DNA of 64,000 nt, taken from assembly GCA_045617845.1 (NCBI GenBank), contig JAZLJL010000084.1, positions 4,876 through 68,875 of the forward strand, in the 5' to 3' direction. Under the pieces are notes generated by a model. The model was not told the origin of the DNA and did no database searches. It worked only from the letters and a program-made list of their open reading frames with translations. Numbering within the stretch: position 1 is the stretch's first letter; each line of letters opens with the position of its first letter. Positions 1-8,048 of this stretch are shown piece by piece. This DNA comes from UBA1181 sp045617845. Its GTDB lineage: Bacteria > Bacteroidota > Bacteroidia > Bacteroidales > Paludibacteraceae. The position numbers and the translations under genes are program-made.

Positions 1-470
1 GATACAAACCCCACCACCAAACCATCTACATCATAATCAGAAGGGGGATCAGGTTCAGGAGATTGATCACCATAGTAGTATTCCTGCCACTCCTCGAGGG
101 TTCTACAGTCTCCCGTACATGGCTCAGTAGATTTAGAAGCGTTGGAATCAAAAGGGGCCTCCACCGGTTCGCCTTCTCCTACTCCATTCGTGGGAACGTT
201 AATGTTTGTCGGCGTGTCACTACCGCACGAAGCCAGCGACATCACCGATACCAACCCCGCGATTTTCACCGCGCCGCCCGCCTTCCTGCAGGCGCTGAGC
301 TCGCGCTCCAAATAACGCACCTCCGACTCGCAGGCGGGACATGTGCCTTGGCAATCACCCTTGTAGGTGCAGACCCGCGGCTCGTAAGGGATGCCGTTCG
401 CATCGGCTATTTGCTTGCGCACGGCCTTCAGGATTTCACATTTTCGTTTGCCTTTGCTCATATTATTCAT
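1..470 (-). CDS. Cys-rich membrane-anchored protein, N-terminal part only (runs off left edge)
   Basis: An open frame begins at ATG 470 (alternative ATG 461) and stays open to the window edge, giving 156 visible residues. Residues 34-47 hold a C-x5-C-x3-C-x2-C cluster (CTYKGDCQGTCPAC), followed by a charged helix and a hydrophobic stretch at about 66-81. After that comes a Pro/Glu/Asp-rich low-complexity segment. The Cys motif followed by SEVRYLE resembles the N-terminal module of some Bacteroidales envelope proteins, possibly TonB-like, but the C-terminus that would decide this is missing. A short cytoplasmic Cys domain, one membrane anchor and an outward linker are inferred. No clear Shine-Dalgarno site; the upstream is A-rich. 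Confidence 0.7.
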   Translation of the reverse strand, partial: MNNMSKGKRKCEILKAVRKQIADANGIPYEPRVCTYKGDCQGTCPACESEVRYLERELSACRKAGGAVKIAGLVSVMSLASCGSDTPTNINVPTNGVGEGEPVEAPFDSNASKSTEPCTGDCRTLEEWQEYYYGDQSPEPDPPSDYDVDGLVVGFV

Positions 471-493
471 TTTTTCGCACGTTTTTTTATATC

Positions 494-519
494 GTAGAGA
501 CGCACGTCCGTGCGTCTAC
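494..519. repeat. Imperfect GAGACGCACG palindrome
   Basis: An imperfect inverted repeat built around AGACGCACG and CGTGCGTCT, with a two-base centre. It lies between the divergent starts at 470 and 674. Its arms match the unit of the tandem array at 3119-3272, so related elements sit on both sides of the rhamnogalacturonan lyase gene. It looks like an intergenic REP-type palindrome rather than a terminator, as no T-run follows. Confidence 0.6.
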
Positions 520-635
520 CAAATTTACAAAAAAAACAAATACCATTTACCTGAAAACGTTATATTCAACCAAATTTGACACAAAATTCATATACATTAG
601 CGTTTTTCCATATCCCCCTATATCATATTATTACC

Positions 636-643
636 TATATTTG
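636..643 (+). promoter_or_regulatory. Candidate -7 box for the PL11 lyase gene
   Basis: TATATTTG matches the Bacteroidetes -7 consensus TAnnTTTG and lies 31 bases before the ATG at 674. A good -33 TTTG at the usual 19-21 base spacing is not evident, so the assignment rests on the -7 box alone. Confidence 0.35.
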
Positions 644-673
644 CGACATCTGATTAATATTACACTTATTGAA

Positions 674-3115
674 ATGAAAAACACACTGTCACTATTACTC
701 TTAGGAATCACATTAGGCACCGCCAGCCTTGACGCATCGGCGGACGCCTCAAGAGGTCTTTGGGCTTGCCAGTCTGTAAAAAACAGCAACGTCTTCGTCA
801 GTTGGCGAATGAGAAATACGGACGCACCCAAGAGCACCACTTATAAGTTATATGCCGACGGCAACCTCGTGGAGACCACAACGGACAAGACCAACGTGTC
901 GCTCGACCTCAAATACGCGAACGCCACCTTCTCGCTCGAAGTGCTCAACAAGCAAGGCGAAGTCATCGACTCGCAAGAGGGAGTCAAATGCGACCACGAC
1001 TTCTTCCACCACATCAAGTTGAACCGCCCGCAGAATTACTGGATGAACAACACATCCATCACCTACTCCCCTAACGACTGCTCCGCCTACGATATGGACG
1101 GAGACGGCGAACAGGAGATCATCGTGAAGTGGGAACCTTCCAACGCGGGAGAGAAAACGACTCCTACCGGACCCCAAATCTTGGACTGCTACAAACTGGA
1201 CGGCACCCAACTCTGGAGAATAGATTTCGGTCCTAACGTTTTGGCCGGCTGCCGTTTCACCTTCCTCTGCTACGACTTCGACGGTGACGGCTACGGAGAA
1301 GTAATAGCCAAGACCGCCCAAGGCAGCAAAGACGCAACAGGCAACTACCTTTCGAAAGGAGTCGCTCAAGGCGCCAACCACCAAGCCTCTTCCGTAAATG
1401 CGTCAGGCGTCATCACCGACGGAGGAAAGGAATGGATCACATGCTTCGACGGACGAACCGGGAAAGAACTCGCGACTATCGACTACTGGCCGTACTTCAA
1501 CATCCAAAGAGAATGGGCTGACCCACGTGAAGGGAAAACAGACACCAACACTTACGGACACCGAGGCAATTGGTTCAAGGCATGCGTCGCATTCCTCGAC
1601 GTGGACGGTAAGGCGAAACCTTGTGCCGTAACCAATAGAGGTATCTACGCCTACTCCTACGCTGCCGCCTACACATGGAACGGACAGGAACTCAGACAAT
1701 TATGGAAACACACTTCCGACCAAATGGATCAAGGCATCTACGGCGAAGGCGCACATAGCATCACCTGCGGTGACGTCGATGACGACGGATTCGATGAAAT
1801 CATCGTGGGCGCCGCCGCTCTCGACCACAACGGACAACTGCTTTGGAGGACGGGACTAGGACACGGCGACGCGACGCACCTTGGCGACTTCGACCCTAAC
1901 AATCCCGGACTCGAGTATTTCATGATCACCGAAGGGAACGACCGCTACAACAGCGCATTAATCGACGCCAGAACGGGTAGAATCATTCGAGGGAAACATA
2001 TCTCGAACGATGATACGAGCCGCGGAATCATCCTCGACTGCGACAGCCAATACGACGGGGCGGAATCCATGATCTGGTGTTATGGCAAACTCTTTGACAT
2101 CAACGGGAGAGACATAGCAGACTGGCATACGGGATCGACCAAAAACAGCTCCATCAACTTCGCCATCTACTGGGACGGAGACCTCCTGCAGGAATATCAT
2201 GACCGCTCCCACATAGACAAATGGAACACCGGCACCAAGACTTGGGACCGCGTAATCGACGTATGGCAATATGGCTACGGAGCCAACAACAATAACAGCA
2301 CAAAATATAACCCATGCCTTCAGGCCGACCTCTACGGCGACTGGCGTGAAGAAGCAGTCTATTGGGCGGAAAACAACGGCAACTGTTATCTGACAATCTT
2401 TACAACCACAATGTCAAGCGACTATAAACTGCCTTGGCTGCGCGACGACCACACCTACGATATGGCGGTGGCTTGGCAAAACTGCGGTTACAACCAACCG
2501 CCTCACATCGGCTACGATCCTTTCACCTACTTCAAGAACCTCGACAACCTCAAAGAGAGCGCATCCCTCACCAAACATGGAGAGGGATCCAGCTCACAGA
2601 AAATCGAACAAGGCGACTCCATCGTAGAGTTCTTCTACACGATAAGCGACGCCTATACGGTCGAAGTGACGGGACTTCCGAACGGAATCACCTACTCCAC
2701 GGAGAATGACAATATCCGCTTCTCGGGTATCGGAGACGACGAACCAGGAGAGTATAACTACACCATCACCGCCAAAGGAGAAGGCGGAGACGCCGTTAAA
2801 AACGGGACTTTCACCATCCTTGAAAGAGACGAAACAGGTCTCTGCGAAACAATGGCACAAAATGGAGAAATAGAGATTATCCCTAACCCGATGAATGAGA
2901 CGGCTGAAGTAACGTTCTACGCTCAAACTAAGGGAAACATTTTGTGGAACATAACCGATATGTTGGGCGTCGTCCAACAAAAAGGATCCGTGAAGGCAGA
3001 TAATTCGACGGTGAGATTCTCCATCAACAGAGAGACGCTGAAAGACGGAATCTATGTAGTAACCCTCAAGGTCGGAAACGAAAATTATTATACGATTCTT
3101 ATTATAAATAATTAA
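674..3115 (+). CDS. Rhamnogalacturonan lyase, PL11 family, secreted by T9SS
   Basis: An 813-residue protein expected to cleave the rhamnogalacturonan-I backbone of pectin by beta-elimination outside the cell. A signal peptide covers about residues 1-24. The fold then starts with RGLWACQ and a fibronectin-like strand pattern typical of PL11 enzymes. Several acidic calcium-type loops follow (YDMDGDGEQE, YDFDGDGYGE, GDVDDDGFDE), consistent with the beta-propeller. An Ig-like segment at about 650-730 precedes a C-terminal T9SS type A domain that starts near IIPNPMNETAEV. The frame is open further upstream to 341, but ATG 674 is chosen because it begins a clean signal peptide. The gene stands alone, bracketed by related palindromes. 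No TonB/SusCD partners are in view. Confidence 0.9.
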   Translation: MKNTLSLLLLGITLGTASLDASADASRGLWACQSVKNSNVFVSWRMRNTDAPKSTTYKLYADGNLVETTTDKTNVSLDLKYANATFSLEVLNKQGEVIDSQEGVKCDHDFFHHIKLNRPQNYWMNNTSITYSPNDCSAYDMDGDGEQEIIVKWEPSNAGEKTTPTGPQILDCYKLDGTQLWRIDFGPNVLAGCRFTFLCYDFDGDGYGEVIAKTAQGSKDATGNYLSKGVAQGANHQASSVNASGVITDGGKEWITCFDGRTGKELATIDYWPYFNIQREWADPREGKTDTNTYGHRGNWFKACVAFLDVDGKAKPCAVTNRGIYAYSYAAAYTWNGQELRQLWKHTSDQMDQGIYGEGAHSITCGDVDDDGFDEIIVGAAALDHNGQLLWRTGLGHGDATHLGDFDPNNPGLEYFMITEGNDRYNSALIDARTGRIIRGKHISNDDTSRGIILDCDSQYDGAESMIWCYGKLFDINGRDIADWHTGSTKNSSINFAIYWDGDLLQEYHDRSHIDKWNTGTKTWDRVIDVWQYGYGANNNNSTKYNPCLQADLYGDWREEAVYWAENNGNCYLTIFTTTMSSDYKLPWLRDDHTYDMAVAWQNCGYNQPPHIGYDPFTYFKNLDNLKESASLTKHGEGSSSQKIEQGDSIVEFFYTISDAYTVEVTGLPNGITYSTENDNIRFSGIGDDEPGEYNYTITAKGEGGDAVKNGTFTILERDETGLCETMAQNGEIEIIPNPMNETAEVTFYAQTKGNILWNITDMLGVVQQKGSVKADNSTVRFSINRETLKDGIYVVTLKVGNENYYTILIINN

Positions 3116-3118
3116 ATC

Positions 3119-3272
3119 GTTGAGACGCACGGCCATGTTGAGACGCACGGCCATGTTGAGACGCACGGCCATGTTGAGACGCACGGCCATGTTGAGACGC
3201 ACGGCCATGTTGAGACGCACGGCCATGTTGAGACGCACGGCCGTGTTGAGACGCACGGCCGTGCGTCTCAAC
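3119..3272. repeat. Eight tandem 18-bp palindrome half-units ending in a full palindrome
   Basis: Eight consecutive copies of an 18-bp unit (GTTGAGACGCACGGCCAT) run from 3119 to 3262. The first six end in CAT and the last two in CGT. The eighth copy with the next ten bases forms a perfect 28-bp palindrome at 3245-3272. The array lies just after the lyase stop codon and before the convergent gene ending at 3284. It could act as a transcription barrier, but the copy number suggests replication slippage of a REP-like element. Confidence 0.95.
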
Positions 3273-3283
3273 AACGAAAATAA

Positions 3284-3829
3284 TTATTTTTTCTCAGGCA
3301 CAGAGAAAGTGCGTTCCAACTCGCTTCTCAAACGATCCTTTTTCAACGACTTTAACATCTTATCCAACTTCTTACACTTGCCCAAAAAGTCTCTGTTCCT
3401 CTCATAATAACGAAGTGTCTCGACCATCGCGTAATAATGCATGTCGAACGTGTACTCATAGGAAGTCTTCACCTCGCGGTTATATTTCACGCATCCGCAA
3501 ATATATGTGCCCATGAAGATTATGGACGCATCCATGTTGCAAGACAAAAACGGGCTCATGCATTGATCGGAAATACCAACCAATATCTCATCGGAAGATT
3601 CCACCCAAGACATCAAGAAACTAAGCGCAGACTTAGCGTAGGTGCGATCATCAGGAAGAGAAGTCGTGAAGTAATAATTGACGACCTGCTTAGCCATATC
3701 ATTATCAGCCCTACACTCGTCAGCGGTAGCGTAGTGCTTTACAGTAGGAATTTCAAAAGTCGGAGCGGCAGCCCATCCGGAACATATCATCCCTATCGAC
3801 AGAAACAACAAAGAAATAAGTTTTCTCAT
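3284..3829 (-). CDS. Secreted protein of unknown function
   Basis: A 181-residue protein with a signal peptide (MRKLISLLFLSIGMICSGWA). ATG 3829 is preferred to the upstream ATG 3856 because it starts the signal sequence directly. The mature part has six cysteines, including a CGC pair near 111-113, aromatic-rich helices and a Lys/Arg-rich C-terminus. I do not recognise the family. It converges on the lyase gene across the tandem palindrome array. A periplasmic or surface location is inferred from the signal peptide only. Confidence 0.7.
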   Translation of the reverse strand: MRKLISLLFLSIGMICSGWAAAPTFEIPTVKHYATADECRADNDMAKQVVNYYFTTSLPDDRTYAKSALSFLMSWVESSDEILVGISDQCMSPFLSCNMDASIIFMGTYICGCVKYNREVKTSYEYTFDMHYYAMVETLRYYERNRDFLGKCKKLDKMLKSLKKDRLRSELERTFSVPEKK

Positions 3830-3914
3830 ACCAGTACACATTAAATTAGACACCATTATTTACACATCACTCATATGGTCATAAATATAACCTAAATAAT
3901 GAAAAAAAACAATA

Positions 3915-3972
3915 GACGAAGAGAAAAAAAAGAAAAAAGGAAGGGAAACTCCCACAATAGCAAGAGTTCCCC
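3915..3972 (-). terminator. Probable rho-independent terminator of the LRR gene
   Basis: Read on the minus strand, GGGAACT and its near-complement (one bulge) form a hairpin at about 3943-3972. It is followed by a long T-rich run (CCTTTTTTCTTTTTTTT). It lies about 50 bases past the stop of the BspA-like gene. Confidence 0.6.
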
Positions 3973-4020
3973 CCATAAAAAATAAAAAAGATGAGAAGCA
4001 TAACAATCCGGGAAAATCCA

Positions 4021-5205
4021 TCACATCCCGAACGTCACGACCACACGTGGAAGCCCGACAAAGAAAGTTTCCCTATCGTCCACACATAATCGCCTGTACA
4101 GCAACTGCCCCGCAAGCGAATAGACAGAAACGGTACGACCCGCGGCCCGCGTCACCACCAGTTCATTCCCCGACACAAAAAACGAAGGGGAGTCGTCAAG
4201 GATGAGGTCACAATATGCCGGAGAAGTGCTGGAAATTATTTGAGTGGCATAATAAGCCACATAACCATAATCAGTAGACCCCAAAACGATGTTCAAACCG
4301 CTCTCGTTCTTCACCACCTCCAGCCCCTCACAACCTTTAAAGGCCTGAGAGCCAATCTCCCTAAGCGTACTAGGCAGTTCGATTCCCATCAGCATGCCGC
4401 AATTAAAAAAAGCCATTTCACCAATCTCCTCCAGTCCTTCGTGCAATATCACATAAGCAAGATTCGGGCAATCCACAAAAGCAGACGCCTGGATGCGTTT
4501 CACACTGGACGGGATGGAAACGATAACCAAATTGGGACATTTCGAAAAAGCCTGCACCCCAATATCCGCAATCTTTTCACCCATAAAAATCTCCTGCAGA
4601 CCAGAACAACCGCTGAAAGCGCCATCCGCAATGGACACAACCTCGTCCGAAAGAGTCACCGTCGAGAGATTCACACAATTCTGGAAAGCGGAACTAGGCA
4701 CCTCCGTCAATCCATCAGGGAGCACTAAATCGCCCGCAATCGCCTTAGGAACAAAACAAATCGAGAAAGGAGAACGCCAATAAAGGATACCATCCCTGCT
4801 CGAAAAGACAGGATTGTTATCATCCACTTGAATGGAAGATAAACCATTGCACAAAGAAAAGAGTCCATTCCCGACAGAAACGACAGACGCCGGCAAAGAC
4901 AACGAACGCATCGCTTTACTACCCGCAAAAGCGTCATCCCCCAAAGCCGTAACACAATAGGATGCCCCGCCATAACGGACCGTATCAGGGATGACAACAT
5001 CCCCCACATATAAATCCTCGGCGCTGAAATACATCCAACCATCCTCCTCGTCACCTCTGAAGGTCACCTCGGCGTTCCCATCATCCTTCAACTGATAAAA
5101 AACGCCATCAACCTCCACCTTCCCAGCCGCGACAGCACCAAAGAAAGGAAACAAGACAGAAGCCAGGAGAACCCCAATAGATATAAATTGAGTTATTTTT
5201 CCCAT
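4021..5205 (-). CDS. BspA-like leucine-rich repeat surface protein (LRR_5)
   Basis: A 394-residue protein with a signal peptide (about 1-27) and roughly eight LRR_5 repeats of about 23 residues each. The repeats carry the pattern F-x-x-C-x-x-L followed by a strand and V/IPSSV, for example AFQNCVNLSTVTL and AFKGCEGLEVV. Such proteins are typically surface exposed and used in adhesion or protein binding in Bacteroidales; the ligand here is unknown. The last 50 or so residues (VSVYSLAGQLLYRR) resemble a degenerate T9SS type A domain, but the usual C-terminal beta motif is weak. It is transcribed away from the YkgJ-like gene and has its own terminator. Confidence 0.85.
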   Translation of the reverse strand: MGKITQFISIGVLLASVLFPFFGAVAAGKVEVDGVFYQLKDDGNAEVTFRGDEEDGWMYFSAEDLYVGDVVIPDTVRYGGASYCVTALGDDAFAGSKAMRSLSLPASVVSVGNGLFSLCNGLSSIQVDDNNPVFSSRDGILYWRSPFSICFVPKAIAGDLVLPDGLTEVPSSAFQNCVNLSTVTLSDEVVSIADGAFSGCSGLQEIFMGEKIADIGVQAFSKCPNLVIVSIPSSVKRIQASAFVDCPNLAYVILHEGLEEIGEMAFFNCGMLMGIELPSTLREIGSQAFKGCEGLEVVKNESGLNIVLGSTDYGYVAYYATQIISSTSPAYCDLILDDSPSFFVSGNELVVTRAAGRTVSVYSLAGQLLYRRLCVDDRETFFVGLPRVVVTFGM

Positions 5206-5521
5206 AAGCGTAAATTTTTAAATGATAAAACCATTCACCCTTACATATCCCCCCAAAACAAAAAACACTAGCAATAGAAAATAGCACGTAACTATATGAA
5301 AATAAAAATAATAAATTCCACCAACATATCCAAAAGAGCACTCCGCACAAAAGAACGATAGTGCGCGAACGAAGACAATATTTATCCATAAAACGCAAAT
5401 ATTTTGCGGACATCTCATAACAACCTATCAAAAAACAATATACTTTAGCACTCGAAAAAGCTGCCGCCATGGCATTCTAACCATTGACCCGCAACTAATT
5501 AATTAACAAACAAATAGAGCA
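5206..5521. other. Intergenic spacer between divergent genes
   Basis: About 316 bases of AT-rich sequence separate the LRR gene from the YkgJ-like gene. Short frames inside it have no start context or family resemblance and look spurious. It should hold both promoters, but I could not place a convincing -33/-7 pair on either strand. Confidence 0.5.
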
Positions 5522-6145
5522 ATGGAAGAAGAGCTAAGGAAACAACTGTACGCCCATTTCAGAGGGGCAGAAAAACTACGTGAATATTATGACCATCTCG
5601 ACGCCAACATCAACAAAACCGTGAACCATTACAACCTACACTGCAAGCGAAACTGCGGAGCATGCTGCATGGGACATGCGGAAAACAAAGAAGCCACCCC
5701 CTTCGAGATGTTGCCACTAGCCATCGAACTAGAAGTGAAAGGAGAGGCGGACAAATACCTTGAACAATTAGAAAACGCAAACTGCGCCGAAATAACTTGC
5801 GTCGGGTTCGTCAACGACGACGAATCGAAAGGATGGGGACACTGCGGAGTCTACACGTTGCGGCCTTTCGTCTGCAGACTTTTCGGGGACAGCTTCTACC
5901 ACACAAAAGGAGACAAAACCGAATACACGGGCTGTAAATGGCTGAAGGAACAATACGAGAAAAACCCTCACAAGGAAGAGTTACACGACGAACTTCCCGG
6001 AATGGCGGAGACAGCCTTGGAAGGGAGGAACATCGACGAAGAAGAGAAAGAATTCGGAGAAATCATGGACATCAACGACGCACTGAAGATAGCGCTCGAA
6101 CAGGTAAGGATGAAACACAACCTGATGGAAGGGAAATTAGAATAA
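5522..6145 (+). CDS. YkgJ-family cysteine cluster protein
   Basis: A 207-residue cytoplasmic protein of the CxxxCxxCC metal-binding family (YkgJ/UPF0153 type). The cluster is C41-x3-C45-x2-C48-C49 in the stretch CKRNCGACC. A second set of cysteines lies near HCGVYTLRPFVCRLF, as expected for this family, where RP-x-x-C-R is a hallmark. Members are thought to bind zinc or iron, and their reaction is not known. The start ATG 5522 follows an A-rich leader. It lies upstream of glnS on the same strand but is separated by a promoter, so it is probably a single-gene unit. Confidence 0.85.
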   Translation: MEEELRKQLYAHFRGAEKLREYYDHLDANINKTVNHYNLHCKRNCGACCMGHAENKEATPFEMLPLAIELEVKGEADKYLEQLENANCAEITCVGFVNDDESKGWGHCGVYTLRPFVCRLFGDSFYHTKGDKTEYTGCKWLKEQYEKNPHKEELHDELPGMAETALEGRNIDEEEKEFGEIMDINDALKIALEQVRMKHNLMEGKLE

Positions 6146-6251
6146 TTAACCCAAAGAGAGAGACAAAGATAAGAATCGGGGGACAATAACCACAAAAACA
6201 CCATCCTTACCCATCAAAAATTCATTTATTCAAACATATTAACTAACTGAA

Positions 6252-6283
6252 ATTGAAAAATTCACATGAAAGAGTTAACTTTG
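6252..6283 (+). promoter_or_regulatory. glnS promoter, Bacteroidetes sigma-ABfr type
   Basis: A -33 element ATTG at 6252-6255 and a -7 element TAACTTTG at 6276-6283 are separated by 20 bases. This closely fits the Bacteroidetes consensus TTTG-N19-21-TAnnTTTG. Transcription would start near 6290, leaving a short leader before the ATG at 6314. Confidence 0.7.
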
Positions 6284-6313
6284 CGGATAAATTGTCTAAA
6301 AAATTAGAATCCA

Positions 6314-8005
6314 ATGGCTGAGAATATTCAGGAAAATGAAGAAAAAAAGAATTTAAACTTCATAGAGGAAATTGTAGAAGAAGATTTAAAAGAGGGACGT
6401 AACGGAGGAAGAATTCAAACCCGTTTCCCGCCGGAACCTAACGGATACTTACACATCGGACACGCGAAAGCGATTTGCATGGATTTCGGCATCGCGAAGA
6501 AATACAACGGAATATGTAACTTACGATTCGACGACACCAACCCTGTGAAGGAGGATGTCGAATACGTCGATTCCATCCAAGAAGACATCCAATGGCTCGG
6601 ATTTCAATGGGCCAATGTCTATTACGCATCCGACTATTTTCAGCAGCTTTGGGACTTGGCAGTCCGTTTCATCAAAGAGGGGAAAGCATACGTAGACGAA
6701 CAGACCGCGGAGGAGATCGCCAAACAAAAAGGCACACCTACCACTCCAGGAACCGAGAGTCCGTTCCGTAACCGTTCGGTAGAGGAAAACCTTCGTCTCT
6801 TCATGGAGATGTCCGAAGGGAAAATCGAGGACGGGAAAATGGTGCTCCGCGCCAAAATCGACATGGCGAACCCTAACATGCACTTCCGTGACCCAATCAT
6901 GTACCGTATCATCACGACCCATCCACACCACCGCACAGGCAACAAGTGGAAGGTCTATCCGATGTACGACTTCGCCCACGGACAATCAGACTATTTCGAA
7001 GGCGTGACACACTCCCTCTGTACATTGGAGTTTGAGGTGCACCGCCCATTATACGACTATTTCATCGACCAATTCGCCGATAGCGACTACCGCCCTAAAC
7101 AGCGTGAGTTCAACCGTCTGAACATCACCTACACCGTGATGAGCAAACGCAAGATGCTCCAGCTTGTGCAAGACGGTTTGGTACGTGGTTGGGACGACCC
7201 GCGTATGCCGACCATCTGCGGTCTGCGCCGTCGCGGATACACCCCATCCTCCATCCGTAACTTCATCAACCGCATCGGTTACACGAAGTACGACGGTGTC
7301 ATCGACGTGTCACTTTTGGAGGCCACCATCCGTGAGGAGCTGAACACGACCGCCATGAGGGCAAGCGCCGTAATCAACCCTATCAAGTTGGTCCTTACCA
7401 ACTATCCGGAAGGAAAAGTGGAGATGTTGGAAGCCATCAACAACCCGGAGGACGAGAGCATGGGCAAACACGAAGTGCCATTCTCCCGCGAACTCTATAT
7501 CGAAAGCGACGATTTCATGGAGGATGCTCCTAAGAAATATTTCCGTCTAACCCCAGGCAACGAGGTTCGTCTGAAAAACGCCTACATCGTGAAGTGCACA
7601 GGCTGCAAGAAAGACGAGAACGGTAAAGTTGTGGAAGTTTATGCGGAATATGATCCTGAGACAAAGAGCGGTATGCCAGGCAGCGACCGCAAGGTGAAGG
7701 GGACCATCCATTTCGTATCCGTACAACATGCGGTTCCCGCAGAGGTTCGTCTCTACGATAGACTCTTCAACGTGGAGAATCCAGGCGACGAGAAAGAGAA
7801 AGACTTCCGCGAGTTGCTCAATCCGAACTCATTGGTCATCGCCAACGCTTTCGTGGAGCCATGGCTGAAGAACGCCAAGACCCTCCAGAACTTCCAGTTC
7901 CAAAGAATCGGTTACTTCAACGTGGATCCAGACTCCACACCGGAGAAACTCGTATTCAACCGTACCGTAGCGTTAAAGGACAGTTGGGCGAAAATCGCCA
8001 AATAA
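6314..8005 (+). CDS. glnS: Glutaminyl-tRNA synthetase
   Basis: A 563-residue class I aminoacyl-tRNA synthetase that charges tRNA-Gln. The HIGH motif is at residues 47-50 within PNGYLHIGHAKA, and the KMSKR-type signature is VMSKRK near 275-280. The catalytic domain is followed by the GlnRS beta-barrel anticodon-binding region, ending near residue 560, the normal length for bacterial GlnRS. The sequence LRFDDTNP after HIGH separates it from most GluRS enzymes. It leads a plus-strand run with DUF2723, polysaccharide deacetylase and purD. Confidence 0.97.
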   Translation: MAENIQENEEKKNLNFIEEIVEEDLKEGRNGGRIQTRFPPEPNGYLHIGHAKAICMDFGIAKKYNGICNLRFDDTNPVKEDVEYVDSIQEDIQWLGFQWANVYYASDYFQQLWDLAVRFIKEGKAYVDEQTAEEIAKQKGTPTTPGTESPFRNRSVEENLRLFMEMSEGKIEDGKMVLRAKIDMANPNMHFRDPIMYRIITTHPHHRTGNKWKVYPMYDFAHGQSDYFEGVTHSLCTLEFEVHRPLYDYFIDQFADSDYRPKQREFNRLNITYTVMSKRKMLQLVQDGLVRGWDDPRMPTICGLRRRGYTPSSIRNFINRIGYTKYDGVIDVSLLEATIREELNTTAMRASAVINPIKLVLTNYPEGKVEMLEAINNPEDESMGKHEVPFSRELYIESDDFMEDAPKKYFRLTPGNEVRLKNAYIVKCTGCKKDENGKVVEVYAEYDPETKSGMPGSDRKVKGTIHFVSVQHAVPAEVRLYDRLFNVENPGDEKEKDFRELLNPNSLVIANAFVEPWLKNAKTLQNFQFQRIGYFNVDPDSTPEKLVFNRTVALKDSWAKIAK

Positions 8006-8048
8006 ACATGAAATAAAAAAAATTATAATATCTAACAAAAACAAAAAA

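Noticed and set aside
341..673. 5-prime extension of the lyase frame to 341
   Set aside because: The segment overlaps the divergent partial gene and the palindrome; ATG 674 starts a proper signal peptide.
848..1384. Long minus-strand frames inside the lyase, helicase and other large genes
   Set aside because: They mirror codon bias of the real genes and show no domain, signal or start context.
3119..3262. CRISPR-like periodic repeats
   Set aside because: The repeat units are directly adjacent with no unique spacers, so they are a simple tandem array.
3120..3407. Plus-strand frame with repeated MLRRTA units
   Set aside because: It is only the translation of the 18-bp palindrome array and runs into the convergent gene; no start context or family.
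5108..5470. Small minus-strand frames in the spacer before the YkgJ-like gene
   Set aside because: No start signal or family resemblance; they overlap the LRR gene start region.
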